Source: Methanobacterium subterraneum
Lineage (GTDB): Archaea; Methanobacteriota; Methanobacteria; Methanobacteriales; Methanobacteriaceae
NCBI RefSeq assembly: GCF_002813695.1
Contig: NZ_CP017768.1
Location: forward strand, 744,001 to 808,000
DNA length: 64,000 nt
Reading direction: 5' to 3'
Part shown: positions 38,799 through 48,701 of the stretch, one piece after another
How the letters are laid out: each line of letters begins with the position of its first letter
How positions within the stretch are numbered: position 1 is the first letter of the stretch
The notes under the pieces: generated by a model
What the model was told of the DNA's origin: nothing
Database searches by the model: none
What the model saw: only the letters and a program-made list of their open reading frames with translations
Translations under genes and position numbers: made by a program

Positions 38799-39276
38799 AC
38801 CATTAACCCCCTATGATATGCTTATGATATCATAATTAATAATTAATAAGAAGGAAAGGTATATACTTTTCGTGTTATACAAACATTTATCTTACCAAGG
38901 AATGTGAATCATCAATGATTTATGGTTTTTTTATTCAAGAATTTAATGCAACTTTCATCATCAAATTTAATGGTTTTTAACTAAGAAAAATAAATGAACT
39001 TTCATCAAATCAATTGCTAACTTTATTCAGTGTAAAGGGTTATATATTCGATAGAGATGATCCAGTGCTTAAAATATAATGAAGGCTTCCATTAATTATA
39101 TTATGGGGGTGCAGGTGGAGTTATCTATGGGTGCAATCATACCCCTCCCATATGTTGGTTGTAGATTGATATTTGGATAATATCTTAAAAAAATAAAAAT
39201 AATAGTACTTGATTTATCAGTAATTAGCCATAATATTGGTTATTGACATAATCTTAATTTCCAGGGTTCTAAATAT
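38799..39276. other. Spacer with a 14-bp palindrome and a possible short transcript
   Basis: TTATGATATCATAA (38822-38835) is a perfect palindrome, preceded by a partial copy, CTATGATATG, upstream of the 76-aa gene. On the plus strand TTATATATT (39040-39048) is TATA-like. Downstream lie a 33-codon frame (39079-39180) and, inside it, GGTGGAG placed 6 nt before an ATG at 39127 that would give a 17-aa peptide. A small RNA or peptide gene is possible but unproven. Confidence 0.35.
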
Positions 39277-40014
39277 TCAGGGATGTTGATTTCTATATTC
39301 TAAATGACCACCACAATCACATTCCTGGGAGAAATCATCAGGAGATTCTCCCTTTTGGAGTTCATAGTACCCACCACATTTATTACATACCAAAAATCGT
39401 TTTTCATTTTCAGCTGGTTTTATAATCTTTTTAGAACTACTACCCGATGATTTACCCAGAAAATTTCCCAGATCTTTCATAAGGCCCTTTCCAGTTTTCT
39501 CCACATCCCTCATTAGATCCTGACCTGTTTCCTTAATCTCATCCAGGGGATCATCCCTGGATGTTGTGGTTTTACTGGGGGAATTGGCAGTACTTGTGAT
39601 TTCAGTTTGGGTGGCACCGGTTTGAACAGTGGTGACGGATTCTAGAGGTTCATATTCATAGGCATTGCTACCGCATTCAGTGCAGAATCTGGTTCCTGGT
39701 GCAATGGTAGCATTACATTTAGGGCATTTGGTAATGGGTTCCCTATTCTCCTCCCCTATACTCCCTAATCCTTCTCCCTCCATATCTCCTTTTAGCTTTG
39801 CCCCACACTCAGTGCAGAACTGGTTCTCTGCTGTCAATTCCGCATTACACTCTGGACAGTTTAAAGTGGATGCAGCCATTTCATTATCATGGATTTCTTT
39901 TCCCTTAGATTCATGACTTTGATCCTCGACTGGTTTACCACATTCTGTACAGAATTTTGATCCAGGCTTAATCTGAGCATTACATGTACTGCAAACTTCT
40001 AAACCATTTTCCAT
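39277..40014 (-). CDS. Multi-zinc-ribbon protein, paralogue of the 12.8-kb gene
   Basis: A 245-aa protein with three double-CxxC ribbons ([57 protein letters not shown]), a linker with [20 protein letters not shown] and FLGKSSG, and a final [15 protein letters not shown] plus ECDCGG ribbon. Domain order and the GLMK-LG-FL linker match the 12755-13411 protein, so they are paralogues. The gene is solitary. Function is unknown; the linker may form an amphipathic helix that touches the membrane. Confidence 0.75.
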   Translation of the reverse strand: MENGLEVCSTCNAQIKPGSKFCTECGKPVEDQSHESKGKEIHDNEMAASTLNCPECNAELTAENQFCTECGAKLKGDMEGEGLGSIGEENREPITKCPKCNATIAPGTRFCTECGSNAYEYEPLESVTTVQTGATQTEITSTANSPSKTTTSRDDPLDEIKETGQDLMRDVEKTGKGLMKDLGNFLGKSSGSSSKKIIKPAENEKRFLVCNKCGGYYELQKGESPDDFSQECDCGGHLEYRNQHP

Positions 40015-40279
40015 TAATAAAACCCCTGTAAATATCTTTTTTTCTCTTATAAGATTATTTGATATTATCTGATAAAAGATTATCGAAACTAACCATCACT
40101 ATGATAATGATTGTTTCAAATATAGGCGTATATTGTGATTAAATCATATTTTTTCCATCTCAGGGAAATCTTGCAAAAAACTTGATTAATAACTTAAACC
40201 ATATCAGTATAAGAGTATGAATAAAAAAATTCTAGTTGTTCTGATGCACATACTTTATTGTTTAATCGGTGGATGACTG

Positions 40280-42304
40280 ATGAATACCTCAAAATCAACA
40301 AGCAGATTAAAATCAGGTGTATTATTATCTTTAGCCATTTTCATTTTTTTAACCTTACTACCCATAACATTCTGGGATAGCAGTATCGCACCATTATACA
40401 TAAATCTTTTAGTACCCCTAATGAGTTTCCTGGTAAGTTTATTAATGATTTACTCTACATGGTGGTCTTATAAAAATAATAAAAAGCTATTAAATCCCTG
40501 GATAATGATAACCACGGCAACGGTACTTTATTTCATTGGCAATCTGTTAAATTTCTTTTTTAGAGATTATTGGGGGGTAATATCTACCCCCTCCTTCGTT
40601 GACATTTTGTTTATGGTTTCTTATCCCTTATTGATTCTAGGTATATTCAACTTTCTCCAAAAGCCATACAAAACAAGATTAACACCCTTGTTAGATGCGA
40701 TTATTGTTATGGTGTCCTTGTTATTCATAATATGGTTTCCCCTCATCTGGCCGGTAATTAAACCCAGCCAACCAGATTCTCTTTCCATGATACTATCCAT
40801 ATCCTACCTTTTCCTGGATCTTATATTTTTATTGGGTGTAACCATAGTTCTATTCAGTGAAAACAAAAAGATCAATGTATTACCCATTTTGTTGTTGGCT
40901 CTGGGCATATTCCTACAAGTATTGGGGGACATGGCCTATGCTTACCATGTGGTAGTTCCCAATCTAGAATATTTATATTTTGCAGACCTTCTGTATAGTT
41001 CAACATCTTTCTTTGTTATCCTGGCCATAATATCATATTTAAATAAAATTAACATTGATATACGGGATTATTTATCAATTTACAGGAAACCACTTCTTTA
41101 TAATGATTGGATTTCCTATTTGCCATTGATACTGGTACTTTTTACCTACAGTCTCCTACTAGTTACATCCCCAGACGCTGCTCTAATATGGGGAGTTGGA
41201 ATCATTGTGACCCTGGTAATATTACGGCAAGTTATATCCTTAAATGAAATAAGAAAAGCCCAAATTACTCTAAAACGAAATAAAGAAATAATATCACAGA
41301 GGAAAGCACAGCTGGACTTCATCACCTCTAACATGCTAGATCTCATCAGTGAATCTGATGAAAAAGGTGTTTACAAGTATGTCAGTCCCTCATCAAAACA
41401 GTTATTAGGCTACTCCTCTGAAGATTTACTGGGCAAATCCATGTATGACTTCATACATCCCGATGATTCTGAAAAGGTAATTGAAAGCCTTAAAGAATCA
41501 CAGGGAATTGCAGAAGGGATGCGAATACAATATCGATATAAAAATGCCGATGGAAACTATGTATGGCTGGAGACAACTGGAAAACCCGTTTTTGACGAAA
41601 AAGGTTTTCGGGGATTTATTTACAGCAGCAGGGATATTAGAGACCAGAAAAAAGCTGCTGAGTTTGTTAAAAAATCACTTAAAGAAAAAGAGGCCCTTCT
41701 CAGGGAGATCCACCACAGGGTGAATAACAATTTACAGATTATATCAAGTTTATTGAGTTTACAATCAGATAACGTGGTGGATGAGAGGGATCATGAACTA
41801 TTTGTGGAAAGTCAAAACAGAGTCAGATCCATGGCCATGATCCATGAAAAACTCTATCAATCTGATAGTTTGAACTCAATAAACTTCTCAGATTATATTG
41901 AAACCCTCCTTAATAGTTTAATCTATGATTATACCAAAGATTTAGGGCATATTAAACTTGATCTGGATATTGAAAAAGTAGATTTGAACATTGAAACTTC
42001 TGTCCCCTGTGGTCTTATTATAAACGAACTGGTTTCCAATGCACTGAAACATGCTTTCCCCAATGGTAGACCAGGTAAAATCATGGTAAAACTACACCAG
42101 GATAATGATCAGTTCATACTAGAAGTGGGTGATGATGGAATAGGATACTCTGAAGAAGAAGTCCCTGAAAATGAAAAAAAGTTGGGTTTCAACCTGGTTA
42201 AATCATTACTACAACAGTTAGATGGGTCAATGGAAATTCAGCATGGTAATGGGACTGTGTATCGTATTGTCTTTTCTGAATTAAAGTACCAAAAACGGTT
42301 CTAA
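40280..42304 (+). CDS. Membrane sensor histidine kinase with PAS domain
   Basis: A 674-aa protein. Residues 1-~325 contain about nine hydrophobic segments (for example VLLSLAIFIFLTLLPITFW). A PAS domain follows (~350-455; VSPSSKQLLGYSSEDLLGKS, then GNYVWLETTGKPVFDEKGF). The kinase core is the HisKA_2 type: LLREIHHRVNNNLQIISSLL (~477, phospho-accepting His in 'HHRVNNN'), N-box INELVSNALKHAFP (~582) and G-box EVGDDGIGYSEE. It should autophosphorylate on sensing an unknown signal. No response regulator is adjacent; the nearest is at 56.4 kb. Confidence 0.9.
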   Translation: MNTSKSTSRLKSGVLLSLAIFIFLTLLPITFWDSSIAPLYINLLVPLMSFLVSLLMIYSTWWSYKNNKKLLNPWIMITTATVLYFIGNLLNFFFRDYWGVISTPSFVDILFMVSYPLLILGIFNFLQKPYKTRLTPLLDAIIVMVSLLFIIWFPLIWPVIKPSQPDSLSMILSISYLFLDLIFLLGVTIVLFSENKKINVLPILLLALGIFLQVLGDMAYAYHVVVPNLEYLYFADLLYSSTSFFVILAIISYLNKINIDIRDYLSIYRKPLLYNDWISYLPLILVLFTYSLLLVTSPDAALIWGVGIIVTLVILRQVISLNEIRKAQITLKRNKEIISQRKAQLDFITSNMLDLISESDEKGVYKYVSPSSKQLLGYSSEDLLGKSMYDFIHPDDSEKVIESLKESQGIAEGMRIQYRYKNADGNYVWLETTGKPVFDEKGFRGFIYSSRDIRDQKKAAEFVKKSLKEKEALLREIHHRVNNNLQIISSLLSLQSDNVVDERDHELFVESQNRVRSMAMIHEKLYQSDSLNSINFSDYIETLLNSLIYDYTKDLGHIKLDLDIEKVDLNIETSVPCGLIINELVSNALKHAFPNGRPGKIMVKLHQDNDQFILEVGDDGIGYSEEEVPENEKKLGFNLVKSLLQQLDGSMEIQHGNGTVYRIVFSELKYQKRF

Positions 42305-42437
42305 TAATGGAAAACGGTTTTATTAAAGAATCGGTTTTGATAATGGAGAAGGGTTCTGATTAATGGTATTAATATTAAATAAGCAAGTTCAGGCTTAATT
42401 TTAAACAAATTTTTTAATCATTATACACTACTTTTTT

Positions 42438-42974
42438 CTAGTTAAGGAAACTGTTTTTAATCCTTAGGGATTTTACCACCACATTAACTGCTGGTTCCAC
42501 TCTGGAATAATAGTTATCGGGCAGTGTTTCCCGGGAAGTGATAATGTAAGTTTTGTTATCCTTACTAAAGGCAATCACTGAACTTATGTAATCTGGACCC
42601 AACAGGAGGAAATCATTCTGTGCAGTGTTTTTATAGACCAGTTTTTCACATTCCCGACCATCAACTTGCACTGGATCCCGGCTAATAACCTGAAAACGGG
42701 GATACTCTACCGGATAGTTCTGGATATAACTTTCAATAATTTCAGTTGGATCCACATCACTGCTTTGAATGTAAATCCATTGGTTATCCCAAGTTTTTAA
42801 ACTGGCCAGAGAATCACTGGAATTAGAATTATCCACTGTCCAGTTTTCAGGAATTGTAAAACTTAAAAGACTGTTCTCATAGCCTCCTTCAAGTGTGCTA
42901 CACCCGGATATTGCCGTTATCATTAATACAGTTCCCATTATCAAAATAAAATTCTTGTTAAAAATCTGGATCAC
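42438..42974 (-). CDS. PsbP-like lipoprotein, possible ATT start at 42965
   Basis: Up to 178 aa. The signal is FNKNFILIMGTVLMITAISG followed by the lipobox cysteine. The mature part has LLSFTIPENWTVDNSNS, the PsbP-like entry, and ends NVVVKSLRIKNS. The GTG at 42974 overlaps AGGAAGTGATCC, which closely matches the archaeal SD AGGAGGTGATC, so it may be SD rather than start. The in-frame ATT at 42965 lies 8 nt after AGGAAG. If used, the protein begins (M)FNKNF. The choice is not certain. Confidence 0.65.
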   Translation of the reverse strand: MIQIFNKNFILIMGTVLMITAISGCSTLEGGYENSLLSFTIPENWTVDNSNSSDSLASLKTWDNQWIYIQSSDVDPTEIIESYIQNYPVEYPRFQVISRDPVQVDGRECEKLVYKNTAQNDFLLLGPDYISSVIAFSKDNKTYIITSRETLPDNYYSRVEPAVNVVVKSLRIKNSFLN

Positions 42975-43006
42975 TTCCTGAAATAGATTTATTGGATCAA
43001 TTCATA

Positions 43007-43038
43007 TTTATTATCAATGGAGTTTATTATCAATGGAG
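43007..43038. repeat. Perfect tandem duplication of 16 bp
   Basis: TTTATTATCAATGGAG occurs at 43007-43022 and again, identically, at 43023-43038, upstream of the lipoprotein gene. Further ATCAATGG/CAATGAA-like pieces follow. It may be a promoter duplication or slippage product. Confidence 0.6.
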
Positions 43039-43231
43039 TTGGTTACCAATAGGAATTGAGGTAATTGTCAATGAATTGATGGTCACGTACATGATGATAA
43101 ACCTTTTCTTGATATTTTTAGAGGATAAATTGACTATTTATTTATGATATTGGAGTAGAACTACTGGGATACGTTAGAAAAAGCAGAAAGGGGAATTTAA
43201 TTAAATAATGATGCTATCAAATTTAAAGTTT

Positions 43232-43519
43232 TTATTTAGATGCAGGGTTAATTAACACGGTAACTGGCTTTTTGCTGTGGGAACTTCCTTTTAGAATAAG
43301 ATAGAATGGTCGGTTTTCTTTAATTCTTTCCATTCTCAAGGGACTTAAAAGAGTTTTAAACGATTCACCCACATCTTTTAATTCAATTCCCTGTCTTTTT
43401 AACAGTGGCATAATATTTTTATTTAAACTGTTAAGCTGGTCTTTCTTGAGCAACTGGGGTTGTAAAGTCATTTTATATGGTTTTGTATGTATTTGAGATT
43501 CAATTATATGTTCATTCAT
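43232..43519 (-). CDS. Unrecognised protein (~95 aa)
   Basis: ATG 43519 follows GGGAGGAC at workable SD distance and is preferred to 43552. The protein reads MNEHIIESQIHTKPYKMTLQ, then two basic helices (LKKDQLNSLNKNIMPLLKRQ), and a strand-rich end (FYLILKGSSHSKKPVTVLIN). Basic overall, no cysteine or membrane segment. It could bind nucleic acid, but nothing identifies it. Confidence 0.5.
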   Translation of the reverse strand: MNEHIIESQIHTKPYKMTLQPQLLKKDQLNSLNKNIMPLLKRQGIELKDVGESFKTLLSPLRMERIKENRPFYLILKGSSHSKKPVTVLINPASK

Positions 43520-43824
43520 AAGACAAGTCCTCCCGAGTTTATATGATAACATGCATCTAATCTAAGAAACATATTCTTAATTCATAAAGTAAAAAAGTTA
43601 AATTCAAATCCTCAACCAAAACATATTTTAAAAATAATAAATATGTTAACACTGGAGAAATGAAAAAACAATTTATCTATATATAACATTGGTGTAGGGA
43701 TCTAATTAAATCTTCGGTTTTATATTTTCAGATAGATATCCTTATATTTCCTTAATCTCCAATATCTCCTATTATTTTTAGAATAATCCCTGGATTTTAG
43801 AGACGGAGATACAGATTTTTGTTC

Positions 43825-44493
43825 CTAGAAATATCCCCTGGTAAATCTTATCCTAACCCAGTCCTCTCCCCTGCTGGTGAGATAACCTCCCATTGCAAGG
43901 AGATAAAATAGAATAGGGTATACTACGAATCTTTCTGCACCTCCCAAACCCAGATAGATTATGATTGGATTATTCAGCCCCCATAACAGTGCTGAGATGA
44001 TAATAGTTAAAGAAGTGAAACCAGTGAATATGGACACAATTACCATGGGAATGTTCAACCCCAGGCGATAGGAGAATAGAACTGTTAAACTACCAAAAAT
44101 GAAGGTTAAAATGGCAAAAAACATGTGAAAACTACCGGTGTAACTGGGAAACAATCCCACTCCCACTGCACCAACAGCGGAAATGGCCAGGCAGGAAGAG
44201 AAAAGCCGGCAACCTCCACTCTTCAGAATTAAATAAACACTGGCAAGACTTAAAACTCCTAATAATATCACACTAACATTGAATATGGTGGCTGAAGGCT
44301 CAATGGGTGGAATGGCACCTCCAAGGTGGCTGAGGGTGTCAGTGGTTGAGCTGTACCCTGGAAACTGTGTTTCTGCAAGGTTGATGGCCATGAAAAACTG
44401 TAGAGCAGCAATTAAAAGTAATATACCTGCAGTGCGGTAAAAATCATTCTCTGGACGGAAAATACTCCCATTCTGAACTTTCATAAACTCCAA
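43825..44493 (-). CDS. DUF998-family membrane protein
   Basis: A 222-aa protein with about six membrane segments (AGILLLIAALQFFMAINLAE, NVSVILLGVLSLASVYLIL and others). The loop QFPGYSSTTDTLSHLGG is the typical DUF998 feature ('Y-s-x-x-x-x-x-l-S-x-L-G'). The start may be ATG 44484 (GGAG upstream) or TTG 44493 (GAGAGGGGG very close). Function of the family is not known to me; it is an integral membrane protein. Confidence 0.75.
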   Translation of the reverse strand: MEFMKVQNGSIFRPENDFYRTAGILLLIAALQFFMAINLAETQFPGYSSTTDTLSHLGGAIPPIEPSATIFNVSVILLGVLSLASVYLILKSGGCRLFSSCLAISAVGAVGVGLFPSYTGSFHMFFAILTFIFGSLTVLFSYRLGLNIPMVIVSIFTGFTSLTIIISALLWGLNNPIIIYLGLGGAERFVVYPILFYLLAMGGYLTSRGEDWVRIRFTRGYF

Positions 44494-44644
44494 ACCCCCT
44501 CTCCAATGTTAATTTAGTACTCAGGATACCAAGTTAATATGCATGAAATAAAATTGAATTAAATGTTACCCGGTGTACGCATGTAATTAAAACCTATACT
44601 TTATTAAAATATTTTTATAAATTTTAAAGTATATAAAATCAGTT

Positions 44645-44693
44645 TTTGTTGTATGGATACAATCAAATATTTTTTGTTATATTCATACAAAAT
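44645..44693. promoter_or_regulatory. Tandem operator-like dyads upstream of the MFS transporter
   Basis: TTTGTTGTATGGATACAATC begins at 44645 and TTTGTTATATTCATACAAAA at 44673. Each is an imperfect dyad (GTAT-NN-ATAC core). The same kind of tandem motif occurs at 31673 and 31707. Their place ~160 bp before a drug-type transporter suggests a TetR- or MarR-like repressor. Confidence 0.5.
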
Positions 44694-44849
44694 TATAATC
44701 AATAGACTGGTTTAAGATTAAAATAAGTATAATACGATTTTTTCATGTTCATTAATAAAATAATTATGGATATCCATATCAATCCATTAAAGCTTTAGAA
44801 TGAATGGTAAAAGGATACTTATTTACATTATAAATCAGTATTTCATTTT

Positions 44850-46217
44850 ATGGTAAATCAGGGCCAGAATCGCATACTCATTCTTCTCTTTGTGGGAGTG
44901 TTCATGGGGTCCCTTGATATCGGTATTGTAGGTCCGGCACTACCCAGCATCCAATCATACTTCACAGTGAACGAACGACTACTCTCATGGGTTTTCACAA
45001 TCTACATCTTATTTTTCATGTTAGGTACACCATTAATGGCTAAATTATCAGACATATATGGTAGGAAAGCAATTTACATCCTGGATATCCTCCTTTTCAC
45101 CATTGGTTCAGTGGTGACCATAACCTCCTTCTCATTTGAAATGCTCCTTCTAGGAAGAGCAATACAGGGTTTAGGTGCTGGCGGGATTTTTCCAGTGGCC
45201 AATGCCTTTATTGGGGACATATTCCCACCGGATAAAAGGGGAGGTGCCCTAGGAATCCTCAGTTCAGTATGGGGGTGGTCCAGTGTCCTGGGACCAATAC
45301 TAGGTGGTTTATTACTCCATTATGGCTGGCAATGGTTATTTATTATTAACCTGCCCATAACCATGGCAGTCATTGTGGGAAGTCTTTATATTCTCCCTTG
45401 CAGTGAGAGGAACCATAAAATTACCTTTGACTGGCAGGGGTTAATGGTATTGGGTTTTCTGGTAACTTCCCTGGCCTATGGGATCAACCAGATAAACACC
45501 AATAACATCACCAGCAGCCTCCTTTCATGGGATGTACTACCCTACCTAATTCTAAGTGTGATAATGGTGCCAATTCTATGGAATGTTGAAAAAAAAGCTC
45601 AAAACCCTCTCATACAGGTTGATCTTTTGAAAAGTCGAGAGGTTAAACTGGTAAATAGTATAATGGTGGGCACTGGCCTGGTGCAGGCCTCCACAGTATT
45701 CATCCCGGCCTTTGTAATTGTGGCCCTGGCATTTTCCTCACGTCAGGCCAGTCTAATGCTAGTCCCCCTGGTTCTTACCATGGCCCTGGGCGCTCCCCTA
45801 ATTGGAAGACTCCTGGATAAATTTGGTTCCAGGAACATAATGCTCATCGGATCCCTGGCAATGGCAGTGGGACTCTTTACCGTCGCCCTGTTTTCAGAAA
45901 AATTTTACATAGTAATTGCGGCCAGCATACTAATTGGAGTGGGCATGAGCACCACCATTGGCTCCCCTCCCCGTTATATTATGCTGGTGGAAAGCCCACC
46001 TCAGGATAGAGCATCAGGTCAAGCTCTCCTGAATATCATCACCAGTGTGGGGCAACTGGTAGGTGGGGCACTGGTGGGAGCATTCATCGGCTCCTATGCC
46101 GGAGAACTTTTAGGATACCAGTATGCTTACTTGTTCATAGGTCTGGTTGCGTTGATTATGACTATACTGGCCATTGGACTTAAAAGCAAGGAAGAACAGA
46201 TTAAAACGAGCTATTAA
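44850..46217 (+). CDS. MFS transporter, drug/proton antiporter type (EmrB-like)
   Basis: A 455-aa protein with about 12-14 hydrophobic spans. Motif A is present as LMAKLSDIYGRKAIYILDIL, and motif C-like GWSSVLGPILGGLLLHYGWQ marks drug/proton antiporters; LDIGIVGPALPSI is motif D1-like. It has no SD and is probably leaderless. It may export toxic compounds. A truncated, diverged copy of its C-terminal half lies at 47708-48403, so the locus once held two. A tandem operator-like motif lies upstream. Confidence 0.88.
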   Translation: MVNQGQNRILILLFVGVFMGSLDIGIVGPALPSIQSYFTVNERLLSWVFTIYILFFMLGTPLMAKLSDIYGRKAIYILDILLFTIGSVVTITSFSFEMLLLGRAIQGLGAGGIFPVANAFIGDIFPPDKRGGALGILSSVWGWSSVLGPILGGLLLHYGWQWLFIINLPITMAVIVGSLYILPCSERNHKITFDWQGLMVLGFLVTSLAYGINQINTNNITSSLLSWDVLPYLILSVIMVPILWNVEKKAQNPLIQVDLLKSREVKLVNSIMVGTGLVQASTVFIPAFVIVALAFSSRQASLMLVPLVLTMALGAPLIGRLLDKFGSRNIMLIGSLAMAVGLFTVALFSEKFYIVIAASILIGVGMSTTIGSPPRYIMLVESPPQDRASGQALLNIITSVGQLVGGALVGAFIGSYAGELLGYQYAYLFIGLVALIMTILAIGLKSKEEQIKTSY

Positions 46218-46331
46218 TAATTGAAATATTCAGTTTCTAAGAAAAAAATGAACTCTTTATTCTGTATCCAGAATAACGTAACTTTATGTACTTTAAACTT
46301 TCTTTTGCAGTCTAAACAAAGAAAAAAATGG

Positions 46332-47015
46332 TCACTGATGATCAACCGATGGCTCTAACTGGTTGAGTTCAACCAGAGCATTTTGAAATGCATTTTTAGT
46401 TATAACCCCATCATCCAGGGATGATCTGAGTTCAAAGGTAATGTTCTTCACAGTAATTCGATCGCCCTTATTCCGTAGATTAGCGTAGGCCATGAGGATT
46501 ATAGGGTCCTTTTGTGCCAGATCGTAAATAGTTAAGGATTTATTCTTTTCAGATTCAGTTTTAACCACTGCATCAGTCACCTGTAAATTAACAGTCCTGG
46601 CATCAGGATTAACTGGAGGAACTGCTTTCACTTTAACTGAAGATAATGATTCGTTCACTGTTTTCCGGAACTGGCTGAAATTCACTGAATAATTATCCTG
46701 CCAATTTAGGGGTGTTTTATTCACCACATGGTTCAAACTATCTATAAAAGTGTAAAATAAGCCACCATTTTCACCATAAATGTTATCTGTTTCTGGATAG
46801 TAGGGGGTTGTGAATTCACTAACCCATTTGGTCCGATTTTCACGGTTGGTTATTATAACATAAAACTCGGCAACTTCCCTTTTTCCCTTGGGCACCTTTT
46901 TGAACTCTCCCACAACAATTTCACCACATATCTCATTGCCAGGGCTTAGCTCATTTAAAAATTTGGTATTATAATCTTCCATATCTCCATATTCAGTCAA
47001 ACCAAAATCCAACAT
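46332..47015 (-). CDS. Unrecognised soluble protein (227 aa)
   Basis: No family recognised. It is acidic, with EICGEIVVGEFKKVPKGKRE, EFYVIITNRENRTKWVSEF, TPYYPETDNIYGENGGLFYT and VKAVPPVNPDARTVNLQVTD. The alternation of hydrophobic and polar residues suggests a mostly beta fold. No signal peptide, metal motif or membrane segment. It is followed on the same strand by nothing close; the neighbouring membrane-protein gene lies 108 bp upstream and may share its transcript. Confidence 0.55.
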   Translation of the reverse strand: MLDFGLTEYGDMEDYNTKFLNELSPGNEICGEIVVGEFKKVPKGKREVAEFYVIITNRENRTKWVSEFTTPYYPETDNIYGENGGLFYTFIDSLNHVVNKTPLNWQDNYSVNFSQFRKTVNESLSSVKVKAVPPVNPDARTVNLQVTDAVVKTESEKNKSLTIYDLAQKDPIILMAYANLRNKGDRITVKNITFELRSSLDDGVITKNAFQNALVELNQLEPSVDHQ

Positions 47016-47123
47016 ACACCTGAACCCCCATTGGTTAATTAATTTTTTCTATAAAATATTATAAAAACTTCCATCAGGATCTTCAATGGTAGGAGTTAAG
47101 CCCTGAATTTCAAAAACCGGGAA

Positions 47124-47573
47124 TCAGTTAATATGTTCATCTCCTAAAATGTTCCAGGTTCTTAAAATCCGCTTAACACCCCTTTCAGTGCTCATCACCC
47201 TTCCCATCATGGTGCCTGCTGTTAAACTGAACACTAATCCCATTAACGGAGGCCCCTGCAACCAGTAGGAGAGATAATGGGTTCTGGTAAATACAAAGAC
47301 CAGGTAACAAATCAGGATTATGGCACCAATCCAGTCCATCTGACCAATAACATTACTGGTTTCATCATCCCAGCTCAAACGATACACACGACTCACCAGT
47401 GTACCAATGCCCAGACCAATGAGTACCCCTCCCAGAGCCCATGAAATACTAAATGTACCGGTTATGACTTCGTATATTATCACCAATAACATGACCACCA
47501 TAACTATGGTGTAAATTCGCAGGCGCTTTATAAGTCGTTGATCTAAGTATTTAGATAACTGTTTTTGGCTCAT
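47124..47573 (-). CDS. Four-span membrane protein, possibly CcdC-like
   Basis: A 149-aa protein with an AAAGGGAG SD. After a basic start (MSQKQLSKYLDQRLIKRLRI) come four hydrophobic spans (VVMLLVIIYEVI, ALGGVLIGLGIGTLVSRVY, IGAIILICYLVFVFTR, LMGLVFSLTAGTMMGRVM). The loop WDDETSNVIGQMDWIGAII resembles a short conserved piece in CcdC-like membrane proteins, but the assignment is weak. Function unknown. Confidence 0.6.
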   Translation of the reverse strand: MSQKQLSKYLDQRLIKRLRIYTIVMVVMLLVIIYEVITGTFSISWALGGVLIGLGIGTLVSRVYRLSWDDETSNVIGQMDWIGAIILICYLVFVFTRTHYLSYWLQGPPLMGLVFSLTAGTMMGRVMSTERGVKRILRTWNILGDEHIN

Positions 47574-47707
47574 TTACTCCCTTTTCCCTAATTTTTAACA
47601 ACTTCAATAATCCTCTATTGAATTATTAGTTATCATTCTTGAATAATGTTTCCGAATCCTTAAAAGATATGTTTTTAAAGTGAAGTAATAAAGAATTAGG
47701 AACATGG

Positions 47708-48403
47708 ATGGTCATGGCCGTGTTTTTATTACCTGTATTGGTTAAGGTAGAGCTGGAAGAACTGGATCCGGTTATCCAGATTGACTTATACCGGAGTTTT
47801 GAGGTTAAACTAGCCACCAGCATTGCCATTGGAACTGGTTATTGCCAAACTGCTATTGTGTTCATGCCTTCTCTGGCAGTGGTTGCCCTATCTCTGACCA
47901 CTTCTCTGGCTAGTTTAATGGTCATCCCCCTGGTTCTGGCCCTGGGAGTGAGTGCCCCTATTATTGGAAGATTGCTGGATAAGTTCGGTACCAAAATAGT
48001 CATGCTTTTTGGTATTTTTATCCTGGCAGTGGGTCTTTTATGCTTAAGTTTATCGGCCACCAGTTTTTATCTGTTCATAGTATCGGGAGTGGTGGTCGGT
48101 CTTGGTCTGGGAGCTGTGCTGGGCTCACCTCTTCGTTATATCCTGCTGGGTGAGAGTCCACCTGATAAACGTGCCGCAGGACAGGCTATAATAAACTTCA
48201 ATGCCAGTGCTGGGCAGCTGGTGGGAGGTGCACTTATTGGTGCAGTGATAGGTTCACAGGGAGGTAAACTGACTGGTTACCAATCAGCTTATATTTTAAT
48301 TGCCTTTATTGCCATTGTTATGATGCTATTAACATTAGGGTTGAAGAATCGTGCTGAGCAGTTAGAAACCATGAAAACAATTCAAACTAAAAGTTCAACC
48401 TGA
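47708..48403 (+). pseudogene. 5'-truncated MFS transporter copy
   Basis: The 231-codon frame matches only the C-terminal half of the 44850-46217 transporter: DPVIQIDLYRSFEVKLATSI versus NPLIQVDLLKSREVKLVNSI, APIIGRLLDKFGTKIVML versus APLIGRLLDKFGSRNIML, and GSPLRYILLGESPPDKRA versus GSPPRYIMLVESPPQDRA. The N-terminal six spans with motifs A and C are missing. It is divergent at ~60% by eye, so an old duplication. It could still make a half-size membrane protein, but decay is more likely. Confidence 0.72.
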
Positions 48404-48441
48404 ATTTAACATCCCTCCTTTACTTAAAAGAATATTAATAA

Positions 48442-48693
48442 TGCATTAAATATCAGGTAGAGCATTATAACGATGTGGGACAAGCCATAATTGAAGAGGC
48501 TCAAAAACTAACTGGAAGCACTTATGGTTTCTCAGCTGCTGTAAATTCAAACACTCTAGAAATTATTGAGGATACAGAAGCCATAACAGTCCTTGAGGAT
48601 TACCAGGGAAATATCAACATAGAAATACCCACCAATTCAGATAGAGATTCTGATGGGATTAATTCAGTAGATGGCGGAGACACACTGCTTTGA
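48442..48693 (+). pseudogene. Short decayed fragment, possibly from a GAF-domain protein
   Basis: The frame after a TAA at 48439 reads YQVEHYNDVGQAIIEEAQKL then TGSTYGFSAAVNSNTLEI. 'E-A-x-K-L-T-x-S-x-Y-G-F' resembles the start of GAF domains in sensor kinases. It has no SD or good start codon; GTG 48475 is the first possible. The end (SDRDSDGINSVDGGDTLL) is low-complexity and acidic. It is best seen as a relic in a strip of decayed genes. Confidence 0.35.
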
Positions 48694-48701
48694 TCCATGA
48701 A

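Noticed and set aside
42293..42365. Degenerate repeats around ATAATGGA-AA-GGTTNT after the histidine kinase gene
   Set aside because: Copies are too imperfect and irregular to claim a repeat element; probably local slippage.
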